This document shows positions 7,596-15,899 of a stretch of DNA of 51,076 bases, piece after piece (position 1 is the stretch's first letter; each line of letters opens with the position of its first letter). Both the position numbers and the translations under genes were made by a program. The notes under the pieces are model-generated. The model had not been told where the DNA came from, searched no databases, and worked only from the letters and a program-made list of their open reading frames with translations. The DNA is from Clostridia bacterium (GTDB lineage: Bacteria; Bacillota; Clostridia; Oscillospirales; CAG-272): assembly GCA_017461475.1 (NCBI GenBank), contig JAFTXX010000017.1:1-51076 (forward strand), written 5' to 3'.

Positions 7596-8593
7596 TAGAA
7601 TTCGACATCAAATCCGCATGCAGCGAGCGTTACCTTGTGAACACACAAATCATGCTCGTATGTGTAGGGATTTTTCCCCTCTCCTCTTATCATTTTTGCA
7701 AAATCAGTGAGCATATTTATATATCTATGCTCCTGTTTCGGCGGCTCAACAACACTGTGAACATCCTTCCACGATGAGGTTTCAGGTACATAAGACTCGG
7801 TTACATGCATCGGTGCTTCGATGGGCTTTATCTCGATAGTTCCCTTGGTGCCGCAAACAACAACCTGTCTGCGTCCCCAACCGTTTACCTCTATTGATGA
7901 TGTGCGGACAAAGCATGTTCCGTCATCATAGACAAGCGCCGCTGCGCAGTTGTCAAAAAAATCATACTCATCTTTTTGCGAGCTTACATTAAAAGGAACA
8001 ACCTTTTTCGGCTTCCCCTTAATCTTAACGATAAGGTCTATCAGGTGACAACCAAAAATGTACATTGTGCCACCTTTAAACTGTGAAAGGTATTTTCTGA
8101 AATCCGTTTTATGCTCTGTGCTCATATGTGCATCAATCGTATGAATATCACCGAGTTTGCCCGCCGCAATTTGATCCAGTGCATACAGTATGCCGGGGTT
8201 GTAACGGTACATATATCCCATTTGTACAGCAAGATTTTTTGCTTTAGCATCCATCAGTAGTTTTTCATATTCAGTAACATTCTCGCCTGCCGGTTTGTCA
8301 AGATGGATATGCAGTCCGCGGTCAATCGCTCTTTGGGCGGTGGGAACAAGATTCGGAACTGTTGTTTCAATCAGTACAGCATCAAGGTCGGGAATAGCAA
8401 AAAGCTCGTCCTCCGTCATAAACGGAATATCCTTGTAAGCATCGAGCTCTTTTCTGTTAAAATACGCCTTATCAACTTCGGGCGCTACGACTCCCACAAA
8501 CTCAAAAAGCTCCGGTAGCCGTCTGCAATCTGCGGCTTTTGCCGCACCGTGGTTGTGCCCTATGCCGATTTGTCCTATCTTGATTTTTTTCAT
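7595..8593 (-). CDS. Gfo/Idh/MocA family oxidoreductase
   Basis: 332 residues with an N-terminal NAD(P)-binding Rossmann fold (IGQIGIGHNHG) and the family's EKP-type motif as LDKPAG near residue 100, which holds the catalytic Lys. The C-terminal alpha/beta domain includes MGYMYRYNPG, as in inositol and glucose-fructose oxidoreductases. It oxidises a secondary alcohol of a sugar, inositol or derivative. This is the first gene of the operon, separated by a 155-nt divergent region from the AraC regulator, and is preceded by AGAGGTGAG. Confidence 0.9.
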   Translation of the reverse strand: MKKIKIGQIGIGHNHGAAKAADCRRLPELFEFVGVVAPEVDKAYFNRKELDAYKDIPFMTEDELFAIPDLDAVLIETTVPNLVPTAQRAIDRGLHIHLDKPAGENVTEYEKLLMDAKAKNLAVQMGYMYRYNPGILYALDQIAAGKLGDIHTIDAHMSTEHKTDFRKYLSQFKGGTMYIFGCHLIDLIVKIKGKPKKVVPFNVSSQKDEYDFFDNCAAALVYDDGTCFVRTSSIEVNGWGRRQVVVCGTKGTIEIKPIEAPMHVTESYVPETSSWKDVHSVVEPPKQEHRYINMLTDFAKMIRGEGKNPYTYEHDLCVHKVTLAACGFDVEF

Positions 8594-8614
8594 AATTTCT
8601 CACCTCTCGCTTTA

Positions 8615-8654
8615 CTATTTACATTTTGATACGCAAAAGAAAAAATGTAAATAG
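8615..8654. promoter_or_regulatory. 13-bp perfect inverted repeat in the leader of the catabolic operon
   Basis: CTATTTACATTTT (8615-8627) and its exact complement (8642-8654) are separated by 14 nt. The nearer arm starts 22 nt upstream of the Gfo/Idh start codon. The element can be a dimeric operator or an mRNA hairpin near the ribosome binding site. The adjacent divergent AraC gene makes it the obvious candidate operator. Confidence 0.6.
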
Positions 8655-8694
8655 CGCAGATGATATTATTTAACCAAAATGATATAAATTGTTC

Positions 8695-8723
8695 TTGTAA
8701 GCACAACGTTGATTTGCTATAAT
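8695..8723 (+). promoter_or_regulatory. Promoter of the AraC-type regulator gene
   Basis: TTGTAA at 8695-8700 and TATAAT at 8718-8723 with a 17-bp spacer, 25 nt before the regulator's start codon. AAGGTGGTG supplies the ribosome binding site. Confidence 0.7.
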
Positions 8724-8748
8724 ATTTTAACAAGGTGGTGTAAAATTC

Positions 8749-9534
8749 ATGAATTTTTCTTTGGAAAACATCAAAATTACAAGAATTCACGGCGTCTACA
8801 ATGTTAACTTCAAAGATAATCATTTTGCAGAAAGAAAAGACCGTAAAGTTTGCGCTTTAGCCTACAAAGCATGCGGCAAAACGGAATATATCTGTGAACA
8901 AAAAAGCTATATAGTTGATAAAAACAACGTTTTGCTTATCCCTCCGCAAAAACCGTATGCCTACAACATTTTAGAGCTTGGAACGTGCATCATGGTAGAG
9001 TTTGAATGTAATAACGATATCAGCGACTTTTACCTTTACAGAATCTCGGACAGCAAGCAAATACGGAGCCTTTTTACAGAAGTTTCACAACTCTGGGCTG
9101 CAAAAAGTAACGGATATACTCTCGAAATTCTTTCGGTTGTATATAGAATCCTTTATTCCGTTTGCATCGGCAGCAATATTGATTACAGTATTCAAAAAAA
9201 GGAAACGGCACTGCTACCGGCAGTAAAATACATTCAGGAAAACTATTGGCGAAGTGATATAAGCAATGATGCTCTCGCACACCTTGCAGATATGAGTACG
9301 GTATACTTCCGCAAGTTATTTACCAAGCGATACGGCGTTTCTCCAATGAAATATATTAGCAATATTAAAATCGAAACGGCAAAAAACATGTTGCTCAGCA
9401 ACAACTTAACCGTATCAGAAATTGCAGAAGCAGTAGGGTTTTCAAGTGTATACTCGTTTTCACGCACTTTTAAGAAACAAACCGGTCTTTCCCCTACAGA
9501 GTTTTTGAAAAAGAACAGCACATTTTCAATTTGA
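8749..9534 (+). CDS. AraC family transcriptional regulator
   Basis: 261 residues. The N-terminal ~150 residues form a probable cupin-like ligand domain; the C-terminal ~95 residues hold the double helix-turn-helix of AraC/XylS proteins (SNDALAHLADMSTVYFRKLF, then VSEIAEAVGFSSVYSFSRTF and GLSPTEF). It is transcribed divergently from the six-gene catabolic operon and very likely switches it on in response to the substrate. One inverted repeat lies between the two genes. Confidence 0.93.
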   Translation: MNFSLENIKITRIHGVYNVNFKDNHFAERKDRKVCALAYKACGKTEYICEQKSYIVDKNNVLLIPPQKPYAYNILELGTCIMVEFECNNDISDFYLYRISDSKQIRSLFTEVSQLWAAKSNGYTLEILSVVYRILYSVCIGSNIDYSIQKKETALLPAVKYIQENYWRSDISNDALAHLADMSTVYFRKLFTKRYGVSPMKYISNIKIETAKNMLLSNNLTVSEIAEAVGFSSVYSFSRTFKKQTGLSPTEFLKKNSTFSI

Positions 9535-9762
9535 TTAGCAAAAACGCTGATTGAAAATCAAACATATCACATTTTTTGCATCCGTGATGGCAAGGATATC
9601 CATATAGGTGAGGGCGTGAAACAGCGCAGTTGCACGCATTTGACATGGCATCTATTTTATACTACATTTTCATTCACGCTTCAAGCAAAAATTGCAGAAA
9701 ATTCCGGGCACATCGCCTGCAAAAATATGCCAAAGCGGGAAAGTGACAATGCATCCGTCAAA
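9535..9762. other. Intergenic stretch with no gene seen
   Basis: Between the AraC gene and the shared terminator. A plus-strand frame from 9616 has Cys- and His-rich composition but no recognisable family and runs through the terminator, so I do not call it. No tRNA or promoter pair was seen. Confidence 0.4.
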
Positions 9763-9787
9763 AAAAGCACCTCGGTGAGGTGCTTTT
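9763..9787. terminator. Bidirectional Rho-independent terminator
   Basis: AAAAGCACCTC-GGT-GAGGTGCTTTT, a perfect 11-bp stem with A/T tracts on both sides, placed between the convergent araC-type gene and the zinc-ribbon gene. It can serve both strands. Confidence 0.9.
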
Positions 9788-9788
9788 C

Positions 9789-10574
9789 TTATTTGAGTTC
9801 GATGTATGCGGCGAAGACGGTGGGGGCGGTGCGGGCGGTGTATTCGAGGTCGTGTATGGTAAGTACGCCCTGCCCTTCGCCGTAGACTGTTATCGTATCG
9901 CCCGTGATAAACTGCATCGGGTTATCCTGCACGCAATCGCGGACGAGTATTTTGAAGTCTCCGCCGTCTGCGGTACTGCAGAGGTAATATGTATTATAAG
10001 TTTCGTTTGAGTAATATCCTTCATGTTCGGTATATTTACCCTCGACAGTCAGCGTCAGCGTGACAAATTCACCTGCATATGTTGCTGCGGAGCGGTAAAA
10101 TGTTTCTGGCGTGACGGTTTCGCATACGGAAACATATTCTTCCTTAGTAAGCGAAGTATCAATGGGATCGCCTTTAAACAAATCGGGGACAAAAAATGTT
10201 CCGAAAATGAAAAACAGATACAAAACTACCGCGAGTATGGAAAATATCACCTTATGCGAAGTTTTGTGGGGGCTGGTGAGCAAAAGAACAATGCTTACTA
10301 TAGGGAAATATCCAAACACCAGCGAAAGCGCGAACATAATGGCAATGAACCACCAACTGTGATACCATTCAACAAAGACCACACGGCTCGAAGATGTGCG
10401 GTTGGCTTTCTTTTTCTTTACGGCTTTGCGGTTACCCGCGCGGAACTCCTCGGGACATTCTTTACCGCAAAACGGGCAATTGTCCTGCTCAAAAAAGCAT
10501 CCGCAATCGGGACATTTATTAAGGTCGGGGCGGTCGAGCTCATCACTGTCATGCGCGCCAAGCAATCTTCCCAT
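9789..10574 (-). CDS. Zinc-ribbon membrane protein with C-terminal extracytoplasmic domain
   Basis: 261 residues. The N-terminus has two CxxC knuckles (KCPDCGC and CPFCGKEC), then a basic linker. Two hydrophobic segments follow (WWFIAIMFALSLVFGYFPIV and VIFSILAVVLYLFFIFGTFF). A C-terminal domain of about 125 residues resembles the OB-like tRNA_anti-like/DUF fold seen in Firmicute zinc-ribbon membrane proteins. Function unknown; likely a membrane-tethered sensor or binding protein. It has its own promoter at 10634-10606 and the site AAAGGAG, so it may be independent of the three genes upstream. Confidence 0.7.
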   Translation of the reverse strand: MGRLLGAHDSDELDRPDLNKCPDCGCFFEQDNCPFCGKECPEEFRAGNRKAVKKKKANRTSSSRVVFVEWYHSWWFIAIMFALSLVFGYFPIVSIVLLLTSPHKTSHKVIFSILAVVLYLFFIFGTFFVPDLFKGDPIDTSLTKEEYVSVCETVTPETFYRSAATYAGEFVTLTLTVEGKYTEHEGYYSNETYNTYYLCSTADGGDFKILVRDCVQDNPMQFITGDTITVYGEGQGVLTIHDLEYTARTAPTVFAAYIELK

Positions 10575-10605
10575 GTTTATTCTCCTTTTGAGGTATTACG
10601 CTATA

Positions 10606-10634
10606 AGTATAATACATTTAGCCGCAATAGTCAA
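10606..10634 (-). promoter_or_regulatory. Promoter of the zinc-ribbon membrane protein gene
   Basis: On the minus strand TTGACT (10634-10629), 17-bp spacer, TATACT (10611-10606), starting just after the preceding gene's stop codon. Confidence 0.75.
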
Positions 10635-10636
10635 TA

Positions 10637-11185
10637 TCAATGCTCCATACCGCAAACTATACCTTCGGAGTCGAGTCTGAGTTCCACATAGCCGTCCCAG
10701 CAATTATAATACAAATAGTTTGATGACCAAGTATAATCGGGAGGTCCGAGCAAAGAAATCGCACTGTCATAGTCCATGCCGTACACAGTTTCAAACATGT
10801 CATCTGCCATAATATACCGATGATCGGGATACTCGCTCCATTTTTCGGGCGTAAATTCTGCAAATTTCATCATTGCCAATGCCATAACGCCGAGCGAGAG
10901 TGCGACATACAAAACTACCGCAAGAAATGATCCCAAAACACGTTTCCAGCCGTGTATTTTCCATAGCAAAAGAGGTGTTGCAACGGCGACTAAAGTGACT
11001 GCTATACCCACATACACGCTCCACTTCCCGAAAGCGTCGGATATGAGCGAAGGATATCCGATAAACAAATGCAGTATAAAAATAAAATAGAATATACCGC
11101 ACCAAATAATGAGATACCCTGCGTAGGCTAAGGCAAGTGCCAATCTTTTTATGATTTGTTTTGATTTTGAAATATTGTCGGTCAT
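10637..11185 (-). CDS. Membrane protein with three TM segments and a BamE-like C-terminal module
   Basis: 182 residues. Three hydrophobic helices (about residues 13-40, 53-72 and 84-106) are followed by a soluble tail of about 70 residues, GMDYDSAISLLGPPDY then YVELRLDSEGIV. The pattern 'G...A..LLGPP' followed by beta-strands recalls the BamE/SmpA-like fold of many small Firmicute secreted proteins. Function unknown. It is third in a tight three-gene transcript (4-nt gap to the previous stop). Confidence 0.6.
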   Translation of the reverse strand: MTDNISKSKQIIKRLALALAYAGYLIIWCGIFYFIFILHLFIGYPSLISDAFGKWSVYVGIAVTLVAVATPLLLWKIHGWKRVLGSFLAVVLYVALSLGVMALAMMKFAEFTPEKWSEYPDHRYIMADDMFETVYGMDYDSAISLLGPPDYTWSSNYLYYNCWDGYVELRLDSEGIVCGMEH

Positions 11186-11189
11186 TTTA

Positions 11190-11780
11190 TTACTCCGTTA
11201 CGACTGTAGCCACATACCAGTTTATATCAAGTTTTTTTATATCGGTGTATGAGCGAGGATATTTATTTGAGGAATCGGAAAAGTATTCGGTCCCGTTTAC
11301 GCCCTCGTCGTCGGGCGTGTATATAAGTTTAACAGACTTTTTAAAACAGTGGTAAAGTGTAAACTCTATTTTGCCGCTATCGGTAATGTATACACGCCCT
11401 GTTTGCGACTCTATGCGCGAGTTTGGAATATATTCATATGGGCCGCTTTGCGAAAGCGTATCCGACTGATACATCATCACGGTTTCCTCGCGTGCAGAGC
11501 GAAGACATGTGAAATTCAGTTCTATGCCAAGTTCGGTTTGCGGCAGGAAAAACGTGCAAAACGCGACGACAGCAAGTAAAAGTAAAATTGCAATTCTGCT
11601 CTTTTGAGGAATTAAAAAAAGTCCTGTTAGTAAAAACAAGCAGAAAAACAGACCGTATGAAATCAAAAACAAACTTGCCGCAGGGATGCTCATTTCGTTT
11701 ATATCAAACACAAGATATGAAGCAATCGGAAGGGATAAAACTGTAATCACAAGAAATATAATCGTTAACCGCTTTTTCAT
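11190..11780 (-). CDS. Hypothetical membrane protein
   Basis: 196 residues with three predicted helices in the first 85 residues, then about 110 extracytoplasmic residues rich in Thr/Tyr/Asp. I recognise no family. The start overlaps the previous gene's stop as ATGA and the stop is 4 nt before the next start, so it is co-expressed with both neighbours. The same layout (membrane anchor plus outer domain) in all four adjacent proteins suggests they work together at the membrane. Confidence 0.6.
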   Translation of the reverse strand: MKKRLTIIFLVITVLSLPIASYLVFDINEMSIPAASLFLISYGLFFCLFLLTGLFLIPQKSRIAILLLLAVVAFCTFFLPQTELGIELNFTCLRSAREETVMMYQSDTLSQSGPYEYIPNSRIESQTGRVYITDSGKIEFTLYHCFKKSVKLIYTPDDEGVNGTEYFSDSSNKYPRSYTDIKKLDINWYVATVVTE

Positions 11781-12490
11781 TTTACATTATACCTCGCACC
11801 GTCGATAATTACGGTATCGTTGTCAAGCCATTCGATGTCATAATCATATCCTTTATATTCAACATAAATGCTTTTAAAAGGTTTTGATGTGAGGGTGACT
11901 ATACCCATATCAATATTAATATTGCGCGATATATCAACCGCTTCTCTGTCAATTCCGAGAGCGCCGTTGTCTGCAACGTTTTGCTGTGCTGTATATTTAC
12001 CGTCGGGAGATACCGCAGGGGATGTGGTAAGCGTTTCTCCGAAATCCGATAACACAGTCGATATTATAAATGATATTATAAATATGGGTAAAAGGTAAAT
12101 ACATATCACAATATAGAATCCGCCCGACACAAGTTTGCCGCTGCATATAAGCAGGCACGCGGATGTAAAAGCAAAAACAGCGGTAACAACAGGAATTACA
12201 AAAGCGGTTTGCGGAAAAGTTCCCTCAAAAACGAACCACGCGGCAATTGAAAGCGGAAAAACAGCGACAGTTGCAATTAAATTATTTTTGTCGAGTTTAA
12301 CACCGCGGCGTGCATATACGAGCAACCGTATTGCACCAAATGCAAAGGTAACGGCGAGTGCGGTGTAAACAAATTCAATACCGCGAACATCGTATTCAAA
12401 ATTTAAAGCAGCGCAAATGATGTACGGTGCGACCAGCACTGCAAGTGCTGTTGCGACATACTGAGGTATACGGTCAAAATGCTTTTTCAT
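11777..12490 (-). CDS. Membrane protein, DUF5412-like C-terminus
   Basis: 237 residues: five probable membrane helices in the first ~150, then an outer domain SPDGKYTAQQ ... DIEWLDNDTVIIDGARYNV. That tail (SPDGKY near its start, 'I.W.dndtv.I.g' at the end) resembles the DUF5412 family of uncharacterised Firmicute proteins. First gene of the small operon, with a strong promoter at 12548-12520 and GGAGG before the start. The resemblance was judged by eye. Confidence 0.6.
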   Translation of the reverse strand: MKKHFDRIPQYVATALAVLVAPYIICAALNFEYDVRGIEFVYTALAVTFAFGAIRLLVYARRGVKLDKNNLIATVAVFPLSIAAWFVFEGTFPQTAFVIPVVTAVFAFTSACLLICSGKLVSGGFYIVICIYLLPIFIISFIISTVLSDFGETLTTSPAVSPDGKYTAQQNVADNGALGIDREAVDISRNINIDMGIVTLTSKPFKSIYVEYKGYDYDIEWLDNDTVIIDGARYNVK

Positions 12491-12519
12491 ACAATGCCTC
12501 CGAAAATGTTTTCACTTTG

Positions 12520-12548
12520 ATAATAGCATTATATTTATCGTTTGTCAA
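12520..12548 (-). promoter_or_regulatory. Promoter of the three-gene membrane-protein operon
   Basis: Minus strand TTGACA (12548-12543), 17-bp spacer, TATTAT (12525-12520), 30 nt upstream of the first start codon. Confidence 0.8.
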
Positions 12549-12597
12549 TATATTTTTACTGTTTTGCATTTTATGTGTGAGTTTTTTACAAAAACCG

Positions 12598-12626
12598 TTG
12601 CAGAGTTTTGTTTTTTGGCGTATAAT
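12598..12626 (+). promoter_or_regulatory. azlCD promoter
   Basis: TTGCAG (12598-12603), 17-bp spacer, TATAAT (12621-12626), 31 nt before azlC. Confidence 0.82.
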
Positions 12627-12656
12627 GTCTATTTGTGAAAGAAAGAAGGCATAAAA

Positions 12657-13358
12657 ATGGATTTCAAAAAAGGATTGCGTGACGGTATACCGATTTGTCT
12701 CGGATATTTTTCGGTATCTGTTGCGTTTGGAGTTACCGCCGCCACGGGCGGACTGTCATGGCTTGAGGCTTTGATGATATCACTGTTCAATCTCACTTCG
12801 GCGGGGCAAAAAGCGGGACTTGACATAATTATTGCGGGCGGCTCACTTATCGAAATTGCACTTTCGCAATTGCTTATCAATGCAAGATATGCGCTGATGG
12901 GAATTTCTCTGTCGCAAAAGGTTGACAAAAAGTTTACATCGCCGTTTCGTATGGTGCTGGGATTTGCGATAACCGATGAAATTTTCGCCGTGGCATCGGG
13001 ACAAAAGGTTGTCAGCCGTCCTTATATGGCGGGACTTGCGATACTTCCGATAATCGGCTGGTCAGGCGGCACGCTTGTGGGCGCTCTGCTCGGCGGAATA
13101 ATGCCCGAAATTATTCAAAGTGCGCTCGGTGTTGCGCTTTACGGCATGTTTATTGCGGTCTTTGTTCCAGCCGCAAAGCAAGAAAAGAGCGTGCTATGCG
13201 TTGTGGGTATCGCGGTTATTTGCAGCTCAATGATGTATTACATGCCGTATCTAAAAGAAATTTCGAGCGGATTTGCAGTCATCATTTGCACCGTAATCGC
13301 GGCAGCAGCGGGAGCGATCTTGTTCCCGAGAGAGGAGGAAGAAAGCGATGCAGTTTGA
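12657..13358 (+). CDS. azlC: AzlC family branched-chain amino acid exporter, large subunit
   Basis: 233 residues, about seven membrane helices. It has the AzlC signature near the N-terminus (GLRDGIPICLGYFSVSVAFG), LINARYALMGISLS and GFAITDEIFAV. With AzlD it exports branched-chain amino acids or analogues (azaleucine resistance in Bacillus). Preceded by AAGAAGG and a near-consensus promoter. The azlD start lies 10 nt inside its end, so the subunits are translationally coupled. An Lrp-type regulator often neighbours this pair, but none is present here. Confidence 0.93.
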   Translation: MDFKKGLRDGIPICLGYFSVSVAFGVTAATGGLSWLEALMISLFNLTSAGQKAGLDIIIAGGSLIEIALSQLLINARYALMGISLSQKVDKKFTSPFRMVLGFAITDEIFAVASGQKVVSRPYMAGLAILPIIGWSGGTLVGALLGGIMPEIIQSALGVALYGMFIAVFVPAAKQEKSVLCVVGIAVICSSMMYYMPYLKEISSGFAVIICTVIAAAAGAILFPREEEESDAV

Positions 13359-13665
13359 AAAATTTCTCCCTTATCTCATTGTAATGGCGGGGGTTACATA
13401 CCTTGTGCGCGTAATTCCGTTTACGCTGTTTCATAAGAAGATAAAGAATAAGTTTATAAACTCGTTCCTTTATTACACGCCGTATGCCGTACTTGCGGCG
13501 ATGACCTTCCCTGCTATTTTGTATGCGACATCGCATGTGGGAACGGCGGTTGTCGGTCTCTTTGTGGCACTTGTACTCGCTTTCTTTGGCAAAGGACTGC
13601 TGACGGTTGCTTGCGGTGCGTGCGCGGCTGTGTTTGCGGTTGAAATGATAATGAGATTTATATAA
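13348..13665 (+). CDS. azlD: AzlD family branched-chain amino acid exporter, small subunit
   Basis: 105 residues with four hydrophobic helices and the family segment TYLVRVIPFTLF. It is the small partner of AzlC. It overlaps azlC by 11 nt, with GAGGAGGAAGAAAG just before the start serving as ribosome binding site inside azlC. Confidence 0.92.
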   Translation: MQFEKFLPYLIVMAGVTYLVRVIPFTLFHKKIKNKFINSFLYYTPYAVLAAMTFPAILYATSHVGTAVVGLFVALVLAFFGKGLLTVACGACAAVFAVEMIMRFI

Positions 13666-13714
13666 TCGAAAGACTGTCAAAAGTCCATGCTAAGTTAATA
13701 TTTACGCGTTACTA

Positions 13715-13830
13715 TCATCTCCGCCCAAGATCCTTCGCTTGCGCTCGAGGATGACAAGGGCGGGATTTAGCATAGTGCTGAAAGTTTTTAAATTATTGCG
13801 TTATACCCCCGTTTGCAGTGAGATGTTTGT
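13715..13830. repeat. Dispersed intergenic palindromic repeat, copy 1
   Basis: Contains CATCTCCGCCC, AAGATCCTTCG, CGAGGATGACAAGGGCGGG and TTTAGCATAGTGCT. The same blocks recur in reverse orientation at about 45020-45095, and a diverged copy lies at 44803-44905. The GATCCTTCG...CGAGGATGAC core is a palindrome typical of REP-like elements scattered between genes in many bacteria. Confidence 0.75.
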
Positions 13831-13841
13831 GACTAAAACGT

Positions 13842-13879
13842 AAAAAATCAGCCGACCCAAAAGGTCGGCTGATTTTTTT
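13842..13879. terminator. Bidirectional terminator between azlD and typA
   Basis: AAATCAGCCGACC-CAAAA-GGTCGGCTGATTT with A6 upstream and T7 downstream; works on both strands for the convergent genes. Confidence 0.95.
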
Positions 13880-13881
13880 AC

Positions 13882-15714
13882 TTACTGATTGAGTTTTTTA
13901 AGTCTTGCTTCTTCTTTAAGGCGGAGTTCGGTGTTGAGGATGCGCTTGCGGAGACGGATGGACTTGGGAGTTACCTCGATAAGTTCGTCGTCTGCGATAT
14001 ACTCTATGGCTTCTTCAAGGCTGAACACCTTGTGAGGAACAAGACGGAGCGCTTCGTCCGCGCCTGCGGAGCGGATTGCGGTGAGGTGCTTTTTCTTGCA
14101 TACGTTAACCGCGATATCGCCCTGCTTGGGGTTGGAGCCGACAATCATGCCCTCATATACCTGTGTCTGAACGCCGATGAACATCTGTCCGCGGTCCTGA
14201 GAGTTAAAGAGACCGTAAGAAGTAGCCTCGCCTGCTTCGCTGGCAACGAGAGAGCCTGTGAAACGGGTAGTTACCTCGCCCTTGTAAGGCTGGTAGGAAT
14301 CGAAAATTGTATTGAGAATACCTTCGCCGTGGGTATCGGTGAGGAACTCACTGCGATAACCGAAGAGACATCTTGAAGGAACAAGGTATTCAAGTCTTGT
14401 ACGGTTGCCGCGGGGTTCCATGGTAACAAGTTCACCCTTGCGGGCACCGAGTTTTTCCATTACCGCGCCGTTAAAGTTTTCGGGGCAGTCAATTATAACG
14501 CGCTCAACGGGTTCGCACTTGACTCCGTCAATCTCACGGAAGAGTACCTTAGGTGTGGAACATACAAGTTCATATCCTTCGCGGCGCATAGTCTCGATAA
14601 GGATGGAAAGGTGCATTTCGCCGCGTCCCGCAACCTGGAAACTCTCGGTGGTATCTCCGTCGCTTACGCGGAGAGAAACATCTTTGAGAAGTTCTTTGTA
14701 AAGTCTTTCGCGGAGGTGACGGGAAGTAACAAACTTCCCCTCCTTGCCTGCAAACGGGCTGTTGTTTACGGAGAACGTCATCTCCATTGTAGGTTCGCTT
14801 ACCTTAACAAATTCAAGAGGTTCAACGCAGGTAGTAGATGTGACGGTATCGCCGATATTGATATTTTCAGCGCCGCTGAAGCAAACGATATCACCGACCT
14901 TTGCGGTCTCTACGGGCACACGGGTAAGACCGTCAATCTGATAGAGGCTTACTATCTTCGCGCGCTTGGGAGTTTCACCGCTGTGGAAGTTGGAAATCAT
15001 AATTTCCTGATTCTGCTTAACCGAACCGCGCTCGATGCGTCCGATACCGATTCTGCCTACGTAATCGTTATAGTCGATAGAGGAAACAAGCATCTGGAGT
15101 TCGCCGTCCTCGTCTCCCTCGGGCGCGGGCATATATTCGAGAATTTTATCAAACAGAGGACGAAGGTCTGTTCCGGGTACATCCGGGTCAAGAGTAGCGG
15201 TACCTGTTCTGCCCGAACAGAAAATCATAGGGCTGTCAAGCTGCTCGTCGTTTGCGTTAAGTTCAAAGAAGAGTTCAAGAACTTCATCCTGCACTTCTGC
15301 AAGGCGGGCATCGGGTTTATCAATCTTATTGATAACGACGATAACGCGGTGATTGAGCTGAAGTGCGCGCTCAAGAACAAATCTTGTCTGGGGCATGGGT
15401 CCCTCTGCCGCGTCAACAAGCAGGAGTACGCCGTTTACCATCTTGAGGATACGCTCAACTTCGCCGCCGAAGTCCGCGTGGCCGGGAGTGTCGATGATGT
15501 TGATTTTTACATCGCCGTAGTGAACAGCGGTGTTCTTTGCGAGAATTGTAATTCCTCTTTCTTTTTCAAGGTCGCCTGAGTCCATAACACGCTCGGTGGT
15601 CGCCTGATTTTCGCGGTAGATACCGCCCTGACGAAGCATTTCGTCAACAAGTGTGGTCTTGCCGTGGTCAACGTGCGCGATGATTGCAATATTTCTTAAA
15701 TCTTCTCTTACCAC
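13882..15714 (-). CDS. typA: Translational GTPase TypA/BipA
   Basis: 610 residues, full family length. The GTPase motifs are AHVDHGKTT (residues 13-21), [13 protein letters not shown] and NKIDKPDAR, followed by EF-G-like domains II, III, V and the TypA-specific C-terminal domain. It binds ribosomes under stress or low temperature and assists 50S assembly. The start is GTG with GAGG 9 nt upstream. Monocistronic, ending at a shared terminator. Confidence 0.97.
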   Translation of the reverse strand: MVREDLRNIAIIAHVDHGKTTLVDEMLRQGGIYRENQATTERVMDSGDLEKERGITILAKNTAVHYGDVKINIIDTPGHADFGGEVERILKMVNGVLLLVDAAEGPMPQTRFVLERALQLNHRVIVVINKIDKPDARLAEVQDEVLELFFELNANDEQLDSPMIFCSGRTGTATLDPDVPGTDLRPLFDKILEYMPAPEGDEDGELQMLVSSIDYNDYVGRIGIGRIERGSVKQNQEIMISNFHSGETPKRAKIVSLYQIDGLTRVPVETAKVGDIVCFSGAENINIGDTVTSTTCVEPLEFVKVSEPTMEMTFSVNNSPFAGKEGKFVTSRHLRERLYKELLKDVSLRVSDGDTTESFQVAGRGEMHLSILIETMRREGYELVCSTPKVLFREIDGVKCEPVERVIIDCPENFNGAVMEKLGARKGELVTMEPRGNRTRLEYLVPSRCLFGYRSEFLTDTHGEGILNTIFDSYQPYKGEVTTRFTGSLVASEAGEATSYGLFNSQDRGQMFIGVQTQVYEGMIVGSNPKQGDIAVNVCKKKHLTAIRSAGADEALRLVPHKVFSLEEAIEYIADDELIEVTPKSIRLRKRILNTELRLKEEARLKKLNQ

Positions 15715-15853
15715 TGTTTTTTACCTCGGTTTTAGATTTTTCAACAATTTATTATTTTAGCATATTTTTATTACAATTGAAATAGTTTATTTGACGAAAT
15801 TTAAAAAATTATAGGGTTTGAATGTGGCATAGTGCCAAAAATTTGTGCGTTTA

Positions 15854-15882
15854 TTGACTTTAAAACGCAGAAACGATATAAT
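15854..15882 (+). promoter_or_regulatory. Promoter of the HAD phosphatase gene
   Basis: TTGACT (15854-15859), 17-bp spacer, TATAAT (15877-15882). Confidence 0.82.
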
Positions 15883-15899
15883 CAATTGAAGAAAGAGAG

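Noticed and set aside
9616-9885. 89-codon plus-strand ORF
   Set aside because: Runs through a strong terminator into the antisense of the zinc-ribbon gene; no ribosome binding site.
14611-15579. 322-codon plus-strand frame
   Set aside because: Lies entirely opposite typA, a clear GTPase gene; composition reflects the antisense of that gene and no family is recognisable.
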